A stretch of 64,000 nt of DNA from Paraspadella gotoi (Eukaryota; Chaetognatha). Below, one piece after another: positions 10,860 to 21,738 of this stretch. Numbering within the stretch: position 1 is the stretch's first letter; every line of letters begins with the position of its first letter. Both the position numbers and the translations under genes were made by a program. The notes beneath the pieces were generated by a model, which was given only the letters and a program-made list of their open reading frames with translations, made no database searches and had not been told where the DNA came from. The stretch lies in assembly GCA_051294375.1 (NCBI GenBank), contig CM119270.1, forward strand, positions 16,266,019 through 16,330,018, given 5' to 3'.

Positions 10860-11345
10860 ATGTGGATAAGGTGCTAAGTGGGCTGAAGAGGACTATCCGT
10901 ACTTCTTTTTACTGCCTCTAGCAGCCATGAACGGGTCCTGGGCTTGGAACCAGGCTTGAGAGTTTTCCGACGCCCAAGGCAGGTTGGGATAGAACCGTTA
11001 CCGTGTGTTCATGAGCTGATGGCTTTAATCAATGACCACCGGGTCACGACTGAAGGTGTCACGGATTATAATGCTATGCCACGAACTAAAAAGATTTGCA
11101 TTAAATAAAATAATAGACTATGCAACAGCCGGGTTGCTGTGATGCCCATTGGGGATGGGGCATCTCTCACTGTTGCTTTGGGGCTTCCGGACCCTCAGTG
11201 ACGCCTCCAGTCACTGGCGCGGTTACCCTAAGAGGGAAGTCCATTAGACTGAGGATGAGAACACTACGCCCTGGGATGGTGTGTTTCCCCCTCTGAGCCA
11301 AGAATGGATTTGGGCTTTAGGTGGTGGACGTGAGGCGGTGTAATA
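10860..11345. other. GC-richer hairpin-forming block, origin unknown
   Basis: Several short perfect inverted repeats lie in sequence unlike its neighbours: CCTGG/CCAGG near 10,940, GATGCCC/GGGCATC near 11,144, and GTGGTGG/CCACCAC at about 11,321-11,354. No frame looks coding. It may be part of a repeat family, an untranslated region or a structured RNA. I recognise no known family. Confidence 0.35.
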
Positions 11346-11354
11346 TACCACCAC

Positions 11355-12530
11355 AGACGCATAATTAAATAAATATGCATTTTCTGCCAAAAATTTGCGT
11401 CAAATCTGTCGTGTTTATTACATAGTAGAATTTGCGATCATGACATGATTAAACTTCTAAGCTTATTTGGATACGATGGGTAGTTTAAAAGGCTACAACT
11501 TTTCCTCAATCAAATTTTTAAAGTCAATTGCATTTTTTAAATATTTTAACTCTATATCTTTTTTCGTCACGATATATTGGGATTATAATTTGATTTTTCC
11601 ATTAGCCCCGCTTTCCGCTCGCTCCTAAGGGACCAACGCATTTCAATTGATGATTGTTTGATAAAATAATTTATTTTCCCCTCACCAACTACTTCCGACG
11701 GTTCTGGCGTTCGGAGCCTCGATTCGTGGAGAATTAGTTTAGCGTCTTTACGAATGGAATCGCGTAAGGAGTCACAGATCCTGAAAAATGTAGAGGGACA
11801 CTTGATTTTCTCTCTCTCTCTCTCGTCTCTCATCTCTCTCTTCTCTCCTCTCCCGTCTACTCTCTCTCTCTCTCCTCCTTTCTCTATTCAAAGTTATAAA
11901 TTCACTATTCGACCTGCAGTCAATTCGACTAAGTACTCTGAGAATGATATGGAATCCCGGTCGTGCAAAATATGGTGATGTCCGCTCTTGCCATTCGTCG
12001 ATCTGAGCCACGACGCACATTCCTCAAAAACCCGCTGGAGACACCCTGGTGTCATAAAAAGATAAAAGACGCCCTAATTGTCCTTGACTCATGACTGTTG
12101 TGGCTAAAGACGTAAAATTTAAAATACTTAAGCTGTTAGTGTTTTCACGCTTTAACGCTTTTTTTTAAAGTGAAATATGCCTCACATTTTTTATTTATTA
12201 ATAACAAAACGATATTAACTACAATCGTTAAATACAGACAGCACGGTTTCATTAAAGATGTAACATTTAATTAAGCGAAAAGGTCAATGTTTATGAAGGA
12301 TGAGAACGAAGCTCTTCAATGCATTCTGATAATTTTAAATAAATAATAATATTGCCGTCAGAATTTAATTGTCGAACAGTTTATATTATGCAACAAAAAC
12401 GCGTAAGTAAATGTTTTCTTAAAATTGTTCTAATTTTCTAAAACGACATTTATTTTTATTTGTATTTAATCAAAAAAATCATTTCTTTACCATATGCAAT
12501 AAGATTATGGTTTTTAAAACGAGACTAGTA
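11355..12530. other. Non-coding, AT-rich, with (CT)n at 11,808-11,882
   Basis: No recognisable gene on either strand. The only clear structure is the CT microsatellite; frames around it are low complexity. Confidence 0.55.
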
Positions 12531-12692
12531 ACCTGCTTGGTGAGGTGAACAAAAATTACCCATTCTGCTTGGCGAGGATAACAAGACTTACCTACCTGCT
12601 TGTTTTGAGGATGAACCAAATTACCGAACCTGCTTGGTGAGGATGACAAGAGTTACCGCCCTGCTTGGTGAGGATGGAAAGAGTTTACGTCC
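12531..12692. repeat. Minisatellite, five ~32-34-base units
   Basis: The core CTGCTTGGTGAGGATGACAA recurs five times with substitutions and short indels. Unit starts are near 12,533, 12,564, 12,597, 12,630 and 12,660. The period is not a multiple of three throughout, so it is not a coding repeat. Confidence 0.8.
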
Positions 12693-12939
12693 CTCGTGAA
12701 TTTCGTCGACGTCGGCCCGCCGTTCGTTCGAATCGCATTTTTGAAGAATCCTTTTGATTCCCTTACAACTTTTGTTCTCTGAGTCTCACTGGGGTCGATG
12801 TGCTTCTGCTGTTGTGAAGCAAAGGGAGCCAGTCTCTGGAAAGGAATTTGAAATTATATTTCGGTCGAAACCAGGGTATGTAAATGACAATGTAAATTTA
12901 AAACTTCAGCGTTTCAAAAACGGTTACTGTCCGTAAAAT

Positions 12940-12965
12940 AAACCGTATATTTTTATATACGGTTT
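12940..12965. other. Perfect 11-base hairpin with TTTT loop
   Basis: AAACCGTATAT and ATATACGGTTT are exact reverse complements around a four-T loop. It lies after an exon-like stretch (12,784-12,875). It could form an RNA or cruciform hairpin; no function is assigned. Confidence 0.7.
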
Positions 12966-13275
12966 TTAAAAAGAATAATGTTGAAATTGTTTCGACGAAA
13001 ACAAACTAACGCGTCTGTACAAACAAATTATCTGCACGTTATTCGGATCATTAATCAAATCATAATGTTTCTCATTTGTTTCTTCTGTGACATTAGGGTT
13101 ATTTTCTTTGCTTATAAAACTCTCTTTCGATCAAACTCTTTAAATTACTGGAATTCGTTATCCTAAAAAATACTCTAACCAATGACATCCCTCACCCTGG
13201 GTCCCGCCTCACTGATGTTGTGAGTGGACGACTCTCTTCTTTGGCGGGAGAATCGGGGGAAATCGCGAGGGGTGA

Positions 13276-13285
13276 GTCACGTGAC
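13276..13285. promoter_or_regulatory. GTCACGTGAC palindrome, second copy
   Basis: Identical to the site at 4,204. It lies in a GC-richer segment (13,190-13,330) immediately upstream of a pure GA microsatellite, the same general setting as the first copy. Confidence 0.4.
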
Positions 13286-13355
13286 CAGGGTCGCGCTGAG
13301 AGTTGGGTGAGGTCGTCAACCGCCTAAGGAGGTGGAGGTAGGTAGGTGTCAAGAG

Positions 13356-13429
<74 letters not shown>
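13356..13429. repeat. (GA)n microsatellite, pure
   Basis: About 37 uninterrupted GA units. Confidence 0.97.
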
Positions 13430-13430
<1 letters not shown>

Positions 13431-13761
13431 GACCTAACGGACACTTACCAAAGGTACAGGGGCAGGGCGGAAGAGAGAGTGAATTTTCTGATCCGATTTG
13501 CATCGAGTTTTCTTCTTCGTTAAATCGCTCGATGCGTCTACAGACAAAAACCACCAAATTTGATTTACAAGGGGTTTTGCATCTTTCTATATCCTTTCTC
13601 TCTTTGTCTCTCTCCAAACTTTTTTTGTCATCTCCTCTCTCTCTCTCTCCTTACTTTTATCCTTGTTCTTCACTTTACCTCATCAAATCATCCTTTCTGA
13701 CGTTGGTTGGTTCGTCGAGGCAACGAAGAGTCCGGCGAACGATGCGCTCCCGTAGTGACGC

Positions 13762-14893
13762 ATGAAAGAACTGACGCCCACAAATGTGAGGATGAGGTGA
13801 AAATGTTATTTTCATGTGGTGAGAATGGTCGTGAATAGAGGAGATGAAAAGGAAACTAGAGTCACATTTAGGTCTGGGTGCGGATAAAACAATGGAAGGA
13901 AAAAAAAGAAAAAAAAAGATAAGACAAAGTAATTACAAGATAAGATTAAGATAAGGAAAGTTAAAGTAAAGATGCATATTAGATCCGAGTTGCTTTGAAT
14001 GATAGGATTAAATGTGGTACAGATCTTTTCACTTCTTCACCTCATTACCTTATGGAGCCTCCCCTCCCCCTCTCTTCATTCTTCCTCACCCTGCTCCGCC
14101 AAATCCACTTCAGTCTTTGTAGTGCGACGTGAAAAGTCTCTTTCTTTCCTACGATTTTGTCGTCGTTATGTCTTTCGGCAGTCGCTAGGCACGGACACCG
14201 ATTCCCGCCATTTTGTCCGCCATTTGGCTATTTGGGATTCCACAGTGCAGTTAAGAATGTATTTTTTTCATAAAAGGTTTTTTTTTTTCCTTTTTTTCCT
14301 TGTTGTAGTCCTCAGATACACTAATTTGAAAGTCGTATCCTAATATAATCGTAAATTACATTTTATTAAATGAATGGATAAATTTTATATTGGTTGTACC
14401 AATTTCATGAAGCTAGTTGCCGTAGTTGGTTGGTATGTGTTCTTAAAATTGAGACTAATATAAAATAATTAAAATTACATTTGTGCCACGAAAACAATTT
14501 TATTATTGAGAGTTCCTCTTTGCAAGCCGAGCGAATTTGTTTAGAGTTGATGTTCTTTTTGGTTACTATGGAAAAATAGCAACGTAGTCATTCAAATAGT
14601 TCCTGAACAGACGTTAGGCCTTCCTTAGTAATCCTTTACTCGCGGAGGTTAAAATCAAAAGAGGCAACTCCTGCAAACCTTGCTGTTAAAAGTCAAACGA
14701 GATATAATTGGGAAAACTATTTTAGGACTATCAGTATCTGTGTTACATTTATGCATTATTGGAAATTAAGAAACTTTCAAAGTAAAAAAAATTTATATTT
14801 ATCATTTTGATGACACAATGAAAGAAATTATAAAAGTATGCAATGCATTTCACAAAACAAGCCTTTAGAATAACACATCACTACTGTTAATAA
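13762..14893. repeat. Second copy of the exact 1,132-base duplicate
   Basis: Identical to 1-1,132 and followed, like it, by 25 N. What comes after the gap differs between the copies: a pyrimidine tract at 1,158 and a CGC trinucleotide repeat at 14,919. Confidence 0.9.
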
Positions 14894-14918
14894 NNNNNNN
14901 NNNNNNNNNNNNNNNNNN

Positions 14919-15844
14919 CGCCGCCGCCGCCGCCGCCGCCGCCGCTCCCGCCTCCTCCTGGTAATAACGCGTTACCTCATCAACTGTATCCCACATCGCT
15001 TGGGTCGTGCTCTACTGTAACGTTATGTTCTTTCGACTCTGACTGAATTTGAGGTGAGAAGCAAAAAGTAAAAGAGAATTTCCGCCATCAATGAAATTTG
15101 CAAAATTGACAATTACAGTTGTTAATTTTCGCTGATAGGGACATCGCTAAAATCAGGATGGAACTTTACTAATTCCACTAATTTTATTAATCTTATAGCA
15201 ATAGCTAACAAATAAAACGAGAATGTGAAAAAGTATCTTTCTTTTTGCATCGTCATGAATGATTAATATTTATAAGTACGGTATATTGAACTTGAACGTA
15301 ATTTAAAATCTAATTTTTTTGAACTTAAATCGCTTTTGAATATTAATAATATTATTTCTCCTCGTTTTTTTTTCCTCCACAGTCTTGACTTTCTCAACTT
15401 AAGCCCAAATTAAAAAAAAACTTACGTCATAAGTTACGAGGGTAAAGAATATTAGTCAGTCGTTCACCCTTTTGATTTTTCGCCACATTATTTATGTATT
15501 TTCACCTCGCCTCTAATTTATTTTCCTCCACTTTTCCTACTTCCCCCTTCTTCTTAAGTATTCCTCCCTTTCCACTTCCCTGTTTCCACTCGCCTCTCCT
15601 CTCTCTTCTTCCCCGTTTCCCGTTTTACCTCATAACATCCCGCGCACCATTTCTCATCCTTTGTTGTTCCCGCTTTCCTTTTCTCCCTTCTATCATTTCC
15701 TCTCCCCACATTTTTTTTCTTTTTCTCTCTCCGTTCCACCTTCTTTCTTTCCCAAAATTTCCTACTTCCATCTTTCTCCATCCTCTGGCCTCTCCTTTTC
15801 CACTCCTTCTAACTTATACATTTCTTCTTCCTCTGGCCTTTCCT
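14919..15844. other. (CGC)n, then AT-rich and pyrimidine-rich non-coding DNA
   Basis: A short CGC repeat (14,919-14,943) is followed by AT-rich sequence. From about 15,490 a strongly C/T-biased tract runs into a 257-base gap. Frames across the tract are composition artefacts. Confidence 0.7.
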
Positions 15845-16334
15845 NNNNNNNNNNNNNNNNNNNNNNNNNNNNNNNNNNNNNNNNNNNNNNNNNNNNNNNN
15901 NNNNNNNNNNNNNNNNNNNNNNNNNNNNNNNNNNNNNNNNNNNNNNNNNNNNNNNNNNNNNNNNNNNNNNNNNNNNNNNNNNNNNNNNNNNNNNNNNNNN
16001 NNNNNNNNNNNNNNNNNNNNNNNNNNNNNNNNNNNNNNNNNNNNNNNNNNNNNNNNNNNNNNNNNNNNNNNNNNNNNNNNNNNNNNNNNNNNNNNNNNNN
16101 NTCCTCCTTTAATTCCCATTCTTAATATCGCGGTTCGGGTCATAAATTTTTCACGTAGAACGTAATCAGGGGTCGTCGCCTCTCGTCGTTATTTTTTTTT
16201 TGTCCGGTTTTGGCTTTTTTGATTTTTTGCGTGGGGGGGGGACTGAGAAAACATTTCGTTCATACTCACAAACTCCTTTGTGGAAGGGAGACACAACCTG
16301 AGTTAACTTTCAACCTAATAGAACTAAAGAACAG

Positions 16335-16337
<3 letters not shown>

Positions 16338-16377
<40 letters not shown>

Positions 16378-16396
16378 TCTCTCTCTCTCTCTCTCC
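16338..16396. repeat. (CT)n microsatellite
   Basis: Nearly pure CT tract with one GC interruption. Confidence 0.95.
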
Positions 16397-16740
16397 TCAT
16401 CGTCTCTCGTCCGTTTGCTAAACAACAAGGCCGTGCCGTCAATGCCCACGAATCCGGTTTCCCTACACCACGAAAAGCTCCGACCGTCCTCTCCAAACAA
16501 CACAAAAATCTTTTCAACCTTCCCCAACTTTTTTCGAATCATAAACCCTAAAATGCGCCCTTTTTTTCAAAATTCTCTGCGCGCGCGATGCGATTTCGGT
16601 TCACGAAAATTCGGCTTTTCCGTGTTGACTGTTAAATTGCTCTGCTTGCTGTGTGTTGTTGTTGCTTGTTGTTTTAATTGTTATTTTTTGTCGTCGTCGT
16701 TTGGGGGGAAACGGGGTAACGTCGAAACTTTATCGAACTC

Positions 16741-16840
16741 TTCTCTCTCTCTCTCTCTCTCTTTCAATCTCTCCTCTTCGTCAGTCTCTTGCTCTCTCTC
16801 TCTCTCTCTTCTCTCTCATCTCTTCTCTCTCCTCTCTTCG

Positions 16841-16875
<35 letters not shown>

Positions 16876-16915
16876 ATCGATCATCTCTCTCTCTCATCTC
16901 TCTGCTTCCTCCCTC
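16741..16915. repeat. (CT)n-rich tract
   Basis: CT dinucleotides interrupted by TC-rich variants. A long Ser/Leu-only frame through it is not a gene. Confidence 0.9.
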
Positions 16916-16928
16916 TTGAGTCATAGGT

Positions 16929-18640
16929 ACTACCAGGCGTCCTCGCCGGACGCCAGCCGTCACACCACTCGAGCGAGCGGCTGGCGCGGCTGCCCGACCG
17001 ACTCACTTCTCCTTCCCGGGCTTCTTTCCGTCTCGGATCGGGGAGATTTTCTCTCTCTCGAATGGTGAGTCGGGCTTCTTCCGGTCGAAGTCCGAGCGGA
17101 TCGGGGCCGGATCTCTCGCTCTCTCTCTCTCTTAACTACTCTCTTGCTTCTCTCTCGCTCTGCCGTCTCACTCTCTATTCTTCTATCTTTGAGCAATTGA
17201 GTTTAGCAATTACTTACTCAGTATTTGTTTTGTCAATCTATTATTACTGCCTGAAATCTAGATTCAGATTTTCAAAAACGTTTCAAAATAGTGATCAGAA
17301 CCATATTTTAATGGGAAATTAGATGTACACAGCTCGGGGAAGATCAGTATGCTCAAAAGGTTAGTAATTAAAAATTCGAGTGACTCGAGATATGCATGGA
17401 TTAATGCGTCATCGTAAGGTTGAATATAGGCAGAAAGAGAGCATAAACGATTTTAAATAAGTTAAATCTATTTTTTTAAAAAAAAACAATTAATATAATA
17501 TGTATTTAAGCTATTTACTCTTCATACGTCCTCGCGAACAAATGCATAAATTATACTATATAATCTTATTTTGCGATCATTTTTATCTTTATCATATTGT
17601 TCTATTGTTTTTCAGCATATTTAAATCATTATTGGTTTAGATTTATATCTTTTTAGTAATTAATCTATTATTTTTTAGCTCAAAAATCTATTAAAATCTA
17701 AAAAAAAAAGAACAAATAATAGCAAATTTTTCATCGTTATTTAATTTTCTGCCTAAATATTTCCTCATATTTTTTCCACCCCGTTTCTTATACTTTCCTT
17801 ATTATATTTTTTTGTTCATTGGTTATTTTATTGTTTCAATGTTGTAATATTGGTTTTCTTCATTCTTTTTTCTTTCTTCTTTTTTTCTTGCTTTTTTTCA
17901 AAAAAAGAACTCCCGGATTCGATCCGGCGGAACCCATAATCGATCCGCTGCCCGGAGGCAGAGAGAAGAGCCTCGGGGTGACGAGGGTAAGACAGGAGAG
18001 AGAAAAGATTTAAGTTGCGTCCGCTGCCAGCTCCGATCGGATCGACTTTGCAGCCGCGCGGATCCGGGAGGATAAAAGAGAAGGAAGAGAAGAAGAGTAA
18101 GAAGAGCCGAAGAGAAGTAAGTCGAAGGCAGGGAGAGCCGCTCGGCCGCGCGCGCGCGACTGCCTTCTCCGGGACGCTGTTGCGTGCGATGATACGAGCG
18201 CTTTCTGAGTACTAGCCATGCTCACGCATTCTCTTCCCTTCTCTCCTCTCTTCTCCTCTCTCTCTCTCTCCTCTCTCTCTCTCCTTCCTTTCTCTCTCCC
18301 CCTTTTCCTCCGCTTTCTACGGTTTCTCTCTTCGTCCGAATCGGTCTCCCCAGCACCGACAGTACTCCCTAGAAGGTTCGCTCATCGCCTCCCGTCCATC
18401 ATTGCTCACGTGAGGCAGTACATAACTGGTTGACTTTCCCTACGCACTATCTCGACGCTGATGTGGTCCATCCGCGATCTCCAGCCGGCCGGACGTTAGC
18501 TCGGCGGCGGAGTAAGTCCGGCTGCCTGATTCGCTCGTCCTTCGCCGCGAAGGAAGAGGATTCTCCTCCTTCTCTCTTTCAACTCTCTCTCCTTTTCGCT
18601 CCTCTTTCGTCGCAGGGTCTTTGAGCTCTCGAATTTCGGG
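16929..18640 (+). promoter_or_regulatory. CpG-rich zone with clustered consensus splice sites
   Basis: Strong donors occur at 17,065 (AATG/GTGAGT), 17,987 (GAGG/GTAAGA), 18,117 (GAA/GTAAGT) and 18,512 (CGGA/GTAAGT). Pyrimidine-backed acceptors end at about 16,928, 18,054 and 18,615. The 18,512-18,615 interval looks like a complete ~100-base intron. The exons between are GC-rich with no recognised protein, as for 5' untranslated or first coding exons. TCACGTGA occurs at 18,406. No downstream coding exons can be identified, so the gene is unknown. The interior (17,180-17,890) is AT-rich and empty. Confidence 0.3.
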
Positions 18641-20700
18641 AAGAATTTATCAATTTCTCATTGAAGAAATCAGTCATATGTCCAATAAGGTAAATAGGAA
18701 ATAAAAAAATAAAAATAAAATGGCAAGTAATTTACTGTTTACCGACGGCAGTAGTTAGTTAGAAAGGGTTTTGGTTAGGGTAATTCGGTAATTAATTTAA
18801 AAATAAATATTTTTAAGTAGTATTTTCAAAAAAACGCCAAATGCCGTGCCGGTTGGCGAAAGTAAGAATGTGTTAACAACGTAAAATATCTGAATTTTTT
18901 TCTAACTTTTAATTTTGTATTATTGATTGTATATTACTCTTAAACTTTTCGCTTCGTCATCAGGTGTCAGTCGCCTGGTTCAAAATTTAACTTTGTCTTT
19001 TGTCTGGGAATGGCTGGACAGGTGTTTTAGAGAAGGTTGCGCCGTTTACGGATCACAGGCTGCTCGCTAATGCGGGCTAAGAAGTAAGACAAATGTTCCG
19101 TTCAATAATGTCCTCTCCCAGACTGTACCACTTGCTACAGTTTATACATAATGTAAAACGCCGAAAGATAAAGTTTATTAACTGTTATAGATCCAATAAT
19201 AGTTTTTCAGAAAAGTCATTCTGTGAACAAGTGCAATTCCATATAAACTAGTTGCTTATTCATGGTGATTTACTTAGCCAGTACAAAAAATAATTGTAAG
19301 AAATTAGATATTAGGAAAAAAAATTTGGAAATTATTCAAATGCTACGTGAGATTTTTCTCAACTGCCGAGGAACCTCGAAACAGAACTGACGCCATCTTA
19401 TGGAACCGCGGAAACCGCGCGATGGCCGGAAAATCCAAGTGAACTTAAGTGTTTTCTTTGCCGGCGCTTCAATTGCGACTTTTTCTCGTTTAAACGTTGG
19501 AGAAGTAATAAACGTTCAATGGATGAGGTATTTTTTTTTTAAATCTAAACAGGTTTAACATTATTATTAACGTCATGCCATGCACACGCGCGAGAAGTTT
19601 GAAAGAATTAATTGCTATATTAACGTCAATTTAACAAAACGCGTTTCATTGGTAAAAAACGAATTCAACTGTTTTAAGACTACGGTGATCGTTTGTCTCT
19701 TACGTTAGGCAACGAAAAGAATTAATATAATTCCTTGACGACAGTTTTCGAAATCCTGCGACCTTCAACATTCGGAACCGGATTCTTCCGTGATCTTCTG
19801 TATATTTAAGCTAAAATTAAATGGACTTTCTCCGCGAAACGGCGGAATCCTAGACCAAAGGCTGAACAAATCATGTCTAAATAAAATTCCCGATGCAACA
19901 GACCGTTCTGGACTAACCTTTCGACGCTTAAGCGCGGCTCGTAAAATTCGATTCAAATGCATCGATCGTTCAGCTCTTCTACGACGTCAGTTCTTGGGCT
20001 TAAATTACCGGATGGGAGCATCGAGGCGCAGAAGAAAAGTTCGAAAAGAATAACGATCTAACTCGAACGAACAGTATCCGATGCAGTCGACGATAGCCTT
20101 TAAAGTTACGCTGTCAGGACAATTGACGCGTTAATTAAAATTATCATATTGTGTTGGGAAGTCATATATTTTTGACCTATGTATGACTTTATTTCTTTTT
20201 TCACTTATCAACAAAATTAGTCGGATAGGAAATGCAACTGGCCACTTATAAAAGAAAATTTCTGCATGTGTTCTCAACTTAAAATATTCAATAACCTTTC
20301 TTCATGAATAGTGTTTTTGCAAGTTTTTTATTATAGATGTGATTTATTGTACAGTTGTTTGTTACGATGTTATTCTTGTCGCTGTTGTTTGTCGTCGGGC
20401 TACCAATTGTTAGAATAAATGACTTAGCAGTGAATATAAAGAAGAAAGATAAGAATGACGTTTCACGGAATTTATTTAGCATACATGTCAAAAACGAGCG
20501 CAATAACAGAAGAGAAATAGACGATAGTTAAAATAACCATAAGAGTTGAAACGAATCCTAGTGGTTCAGTTAACTATTTGGACCTAAGTATCAGTAGGTT
20601 CACGGATTTAGGTAAGCTTGTATAGAGGATCATGTACGTGTTGTTGTTGTTTGTCGTTGTTGTTGTCGTTGTTGAAAATAATTCAATAGAAAAGCGAAAA
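18641..20700. other. Non-coding, AT-rich stretch
   Basis: No recognisable gene. Short open frames near 19,400-19,560 and 19,790-20,053 have no family resemblance. GTT repeats lie at about 20,640-20,673. Confidence 0.5.
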
Positions 20701-21002
20701 ACTTAAAGAAGAGAGAGCAGAGAGAAAAGAGTCAGATAGCGGTGATTTTCGGCGATCTTTCTGCACCCGAGAACCCGGCGACGATCGCGATCCTTCTCTG
20801 ATCCTACGTGTGCGAGTGTCGGTAGAGAAAGGAGAAGGGATCTCAGCCGTCATTTTTCGAGAGAGGAGTCACCGACGCGGATGACCTCCGACCGTTCGAC
20901 CGGCGATAAGAGGAGTAAGGAGGACCAGATTTAGGGAAGAAGCCTTTTGTTTTACTCCAGCAGTGCGGCTCTCGGGTCGATTGTCGACCAACCCCATGCT
21001 CT
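20701..21002. promoter_or_regulatory. CpG-richer segment before a CT-rich tract
   Basis: Many CGA/CGG motifs and mixed composition stand out between AT-rich DNA and the CT tract. It may be a promoter or 5' untranslated region. No start codon with a convincing frame follows. Confidence 0.2.
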
Positions 21003-21545
21003 CGTCTCTCTCTCTATTCTCCATCTCGTGTCTCTCTTTTCTCTCTCTCTCCTGCTTCCTCTCGTCGTCTCTCTCTCTATCTCTCTTTCTCTCGGTACGT
21101 CTCCTCTCTCTCTCTCTCTCTCTCTCTCATCACCTTCTCTCTACTCTCTCTCTCTCATCTCCTCTCGGCTGTCGATTCTCTCCTCTCTTCTCTCCTCTCT
21201 CTCTCTTCTCTCTCTTATGCGGGATCTCCGTTCTACTTATCTTCTTCGTCTTTCTCTCTCGTGAGTGGCATCTCATCTCTCTCTCAGTCTCGTCTCTTCT
21301 CTCTCTCCCTCATCTCGGTCCATTTCTGTCACCCCTCCGCACAGTCCATCTCTGTCTCCGCCTTCTCGTTTCCTCGCTTCATCCTCTTCTCTCATCTCAC
21401 TCTGCATTCTGTCTCTTTGTTCTCTCTCCTCCTCATCTTCCAATCTCTCTTATTTTACAGTCTCTCCCTCATCTCTCTCTCTCTCTCCTCTCGTCTGTCA
21501 TCTCTCTCTATCACCTCGCTCGTCTCTCTCTCCTACATCTCGATC
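21003..21545. repeat. (CT)n-rich tract, ~540 bases
   Basis: Degenerate CT/CTCAT/TCTC sequence with no purine runs on the plus strand. All long frames are Ser/Leu-rich artefacts. Confidence 0.9.
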
Positions 21546-21738
21546 TCTTTAGCGATTCGTGAAAAGTTAATAGAACAAAGGCTGCCATCCGACTTTTTCA
21601 CGCCCCTTATTTCCCTTCCGAAAACACACGAAGCACCATCACACCATGGACCCGACTCTCGGATTTTTTTAATCTCCCGCTCTCTGCCAAAATATTTGCC
21701 TTCTCTTTTTTTANNNNNNNNNNNNNNNNNNNNNNNNN

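Noticed and set aside
16415-17068. 217-codon frame through the CT tract
   Set aside because: Most of its length is (CT)n-encoded Ser/Leu and it joins unrelated flanks. The 3' part may belong to a short exon but not to this frame as a whole.
17905-17935. tRNA T-arm-like GGATTCGATCC
   Set aside because: No cloverleaf, A box or acceptor stem can be built around it.
19400-19560. Short plus-strand ORF starting MEPRKPRDGRK
   Set aside because: About 52 codons, ends in poly-T, no splice partner and no recognisable similarity.
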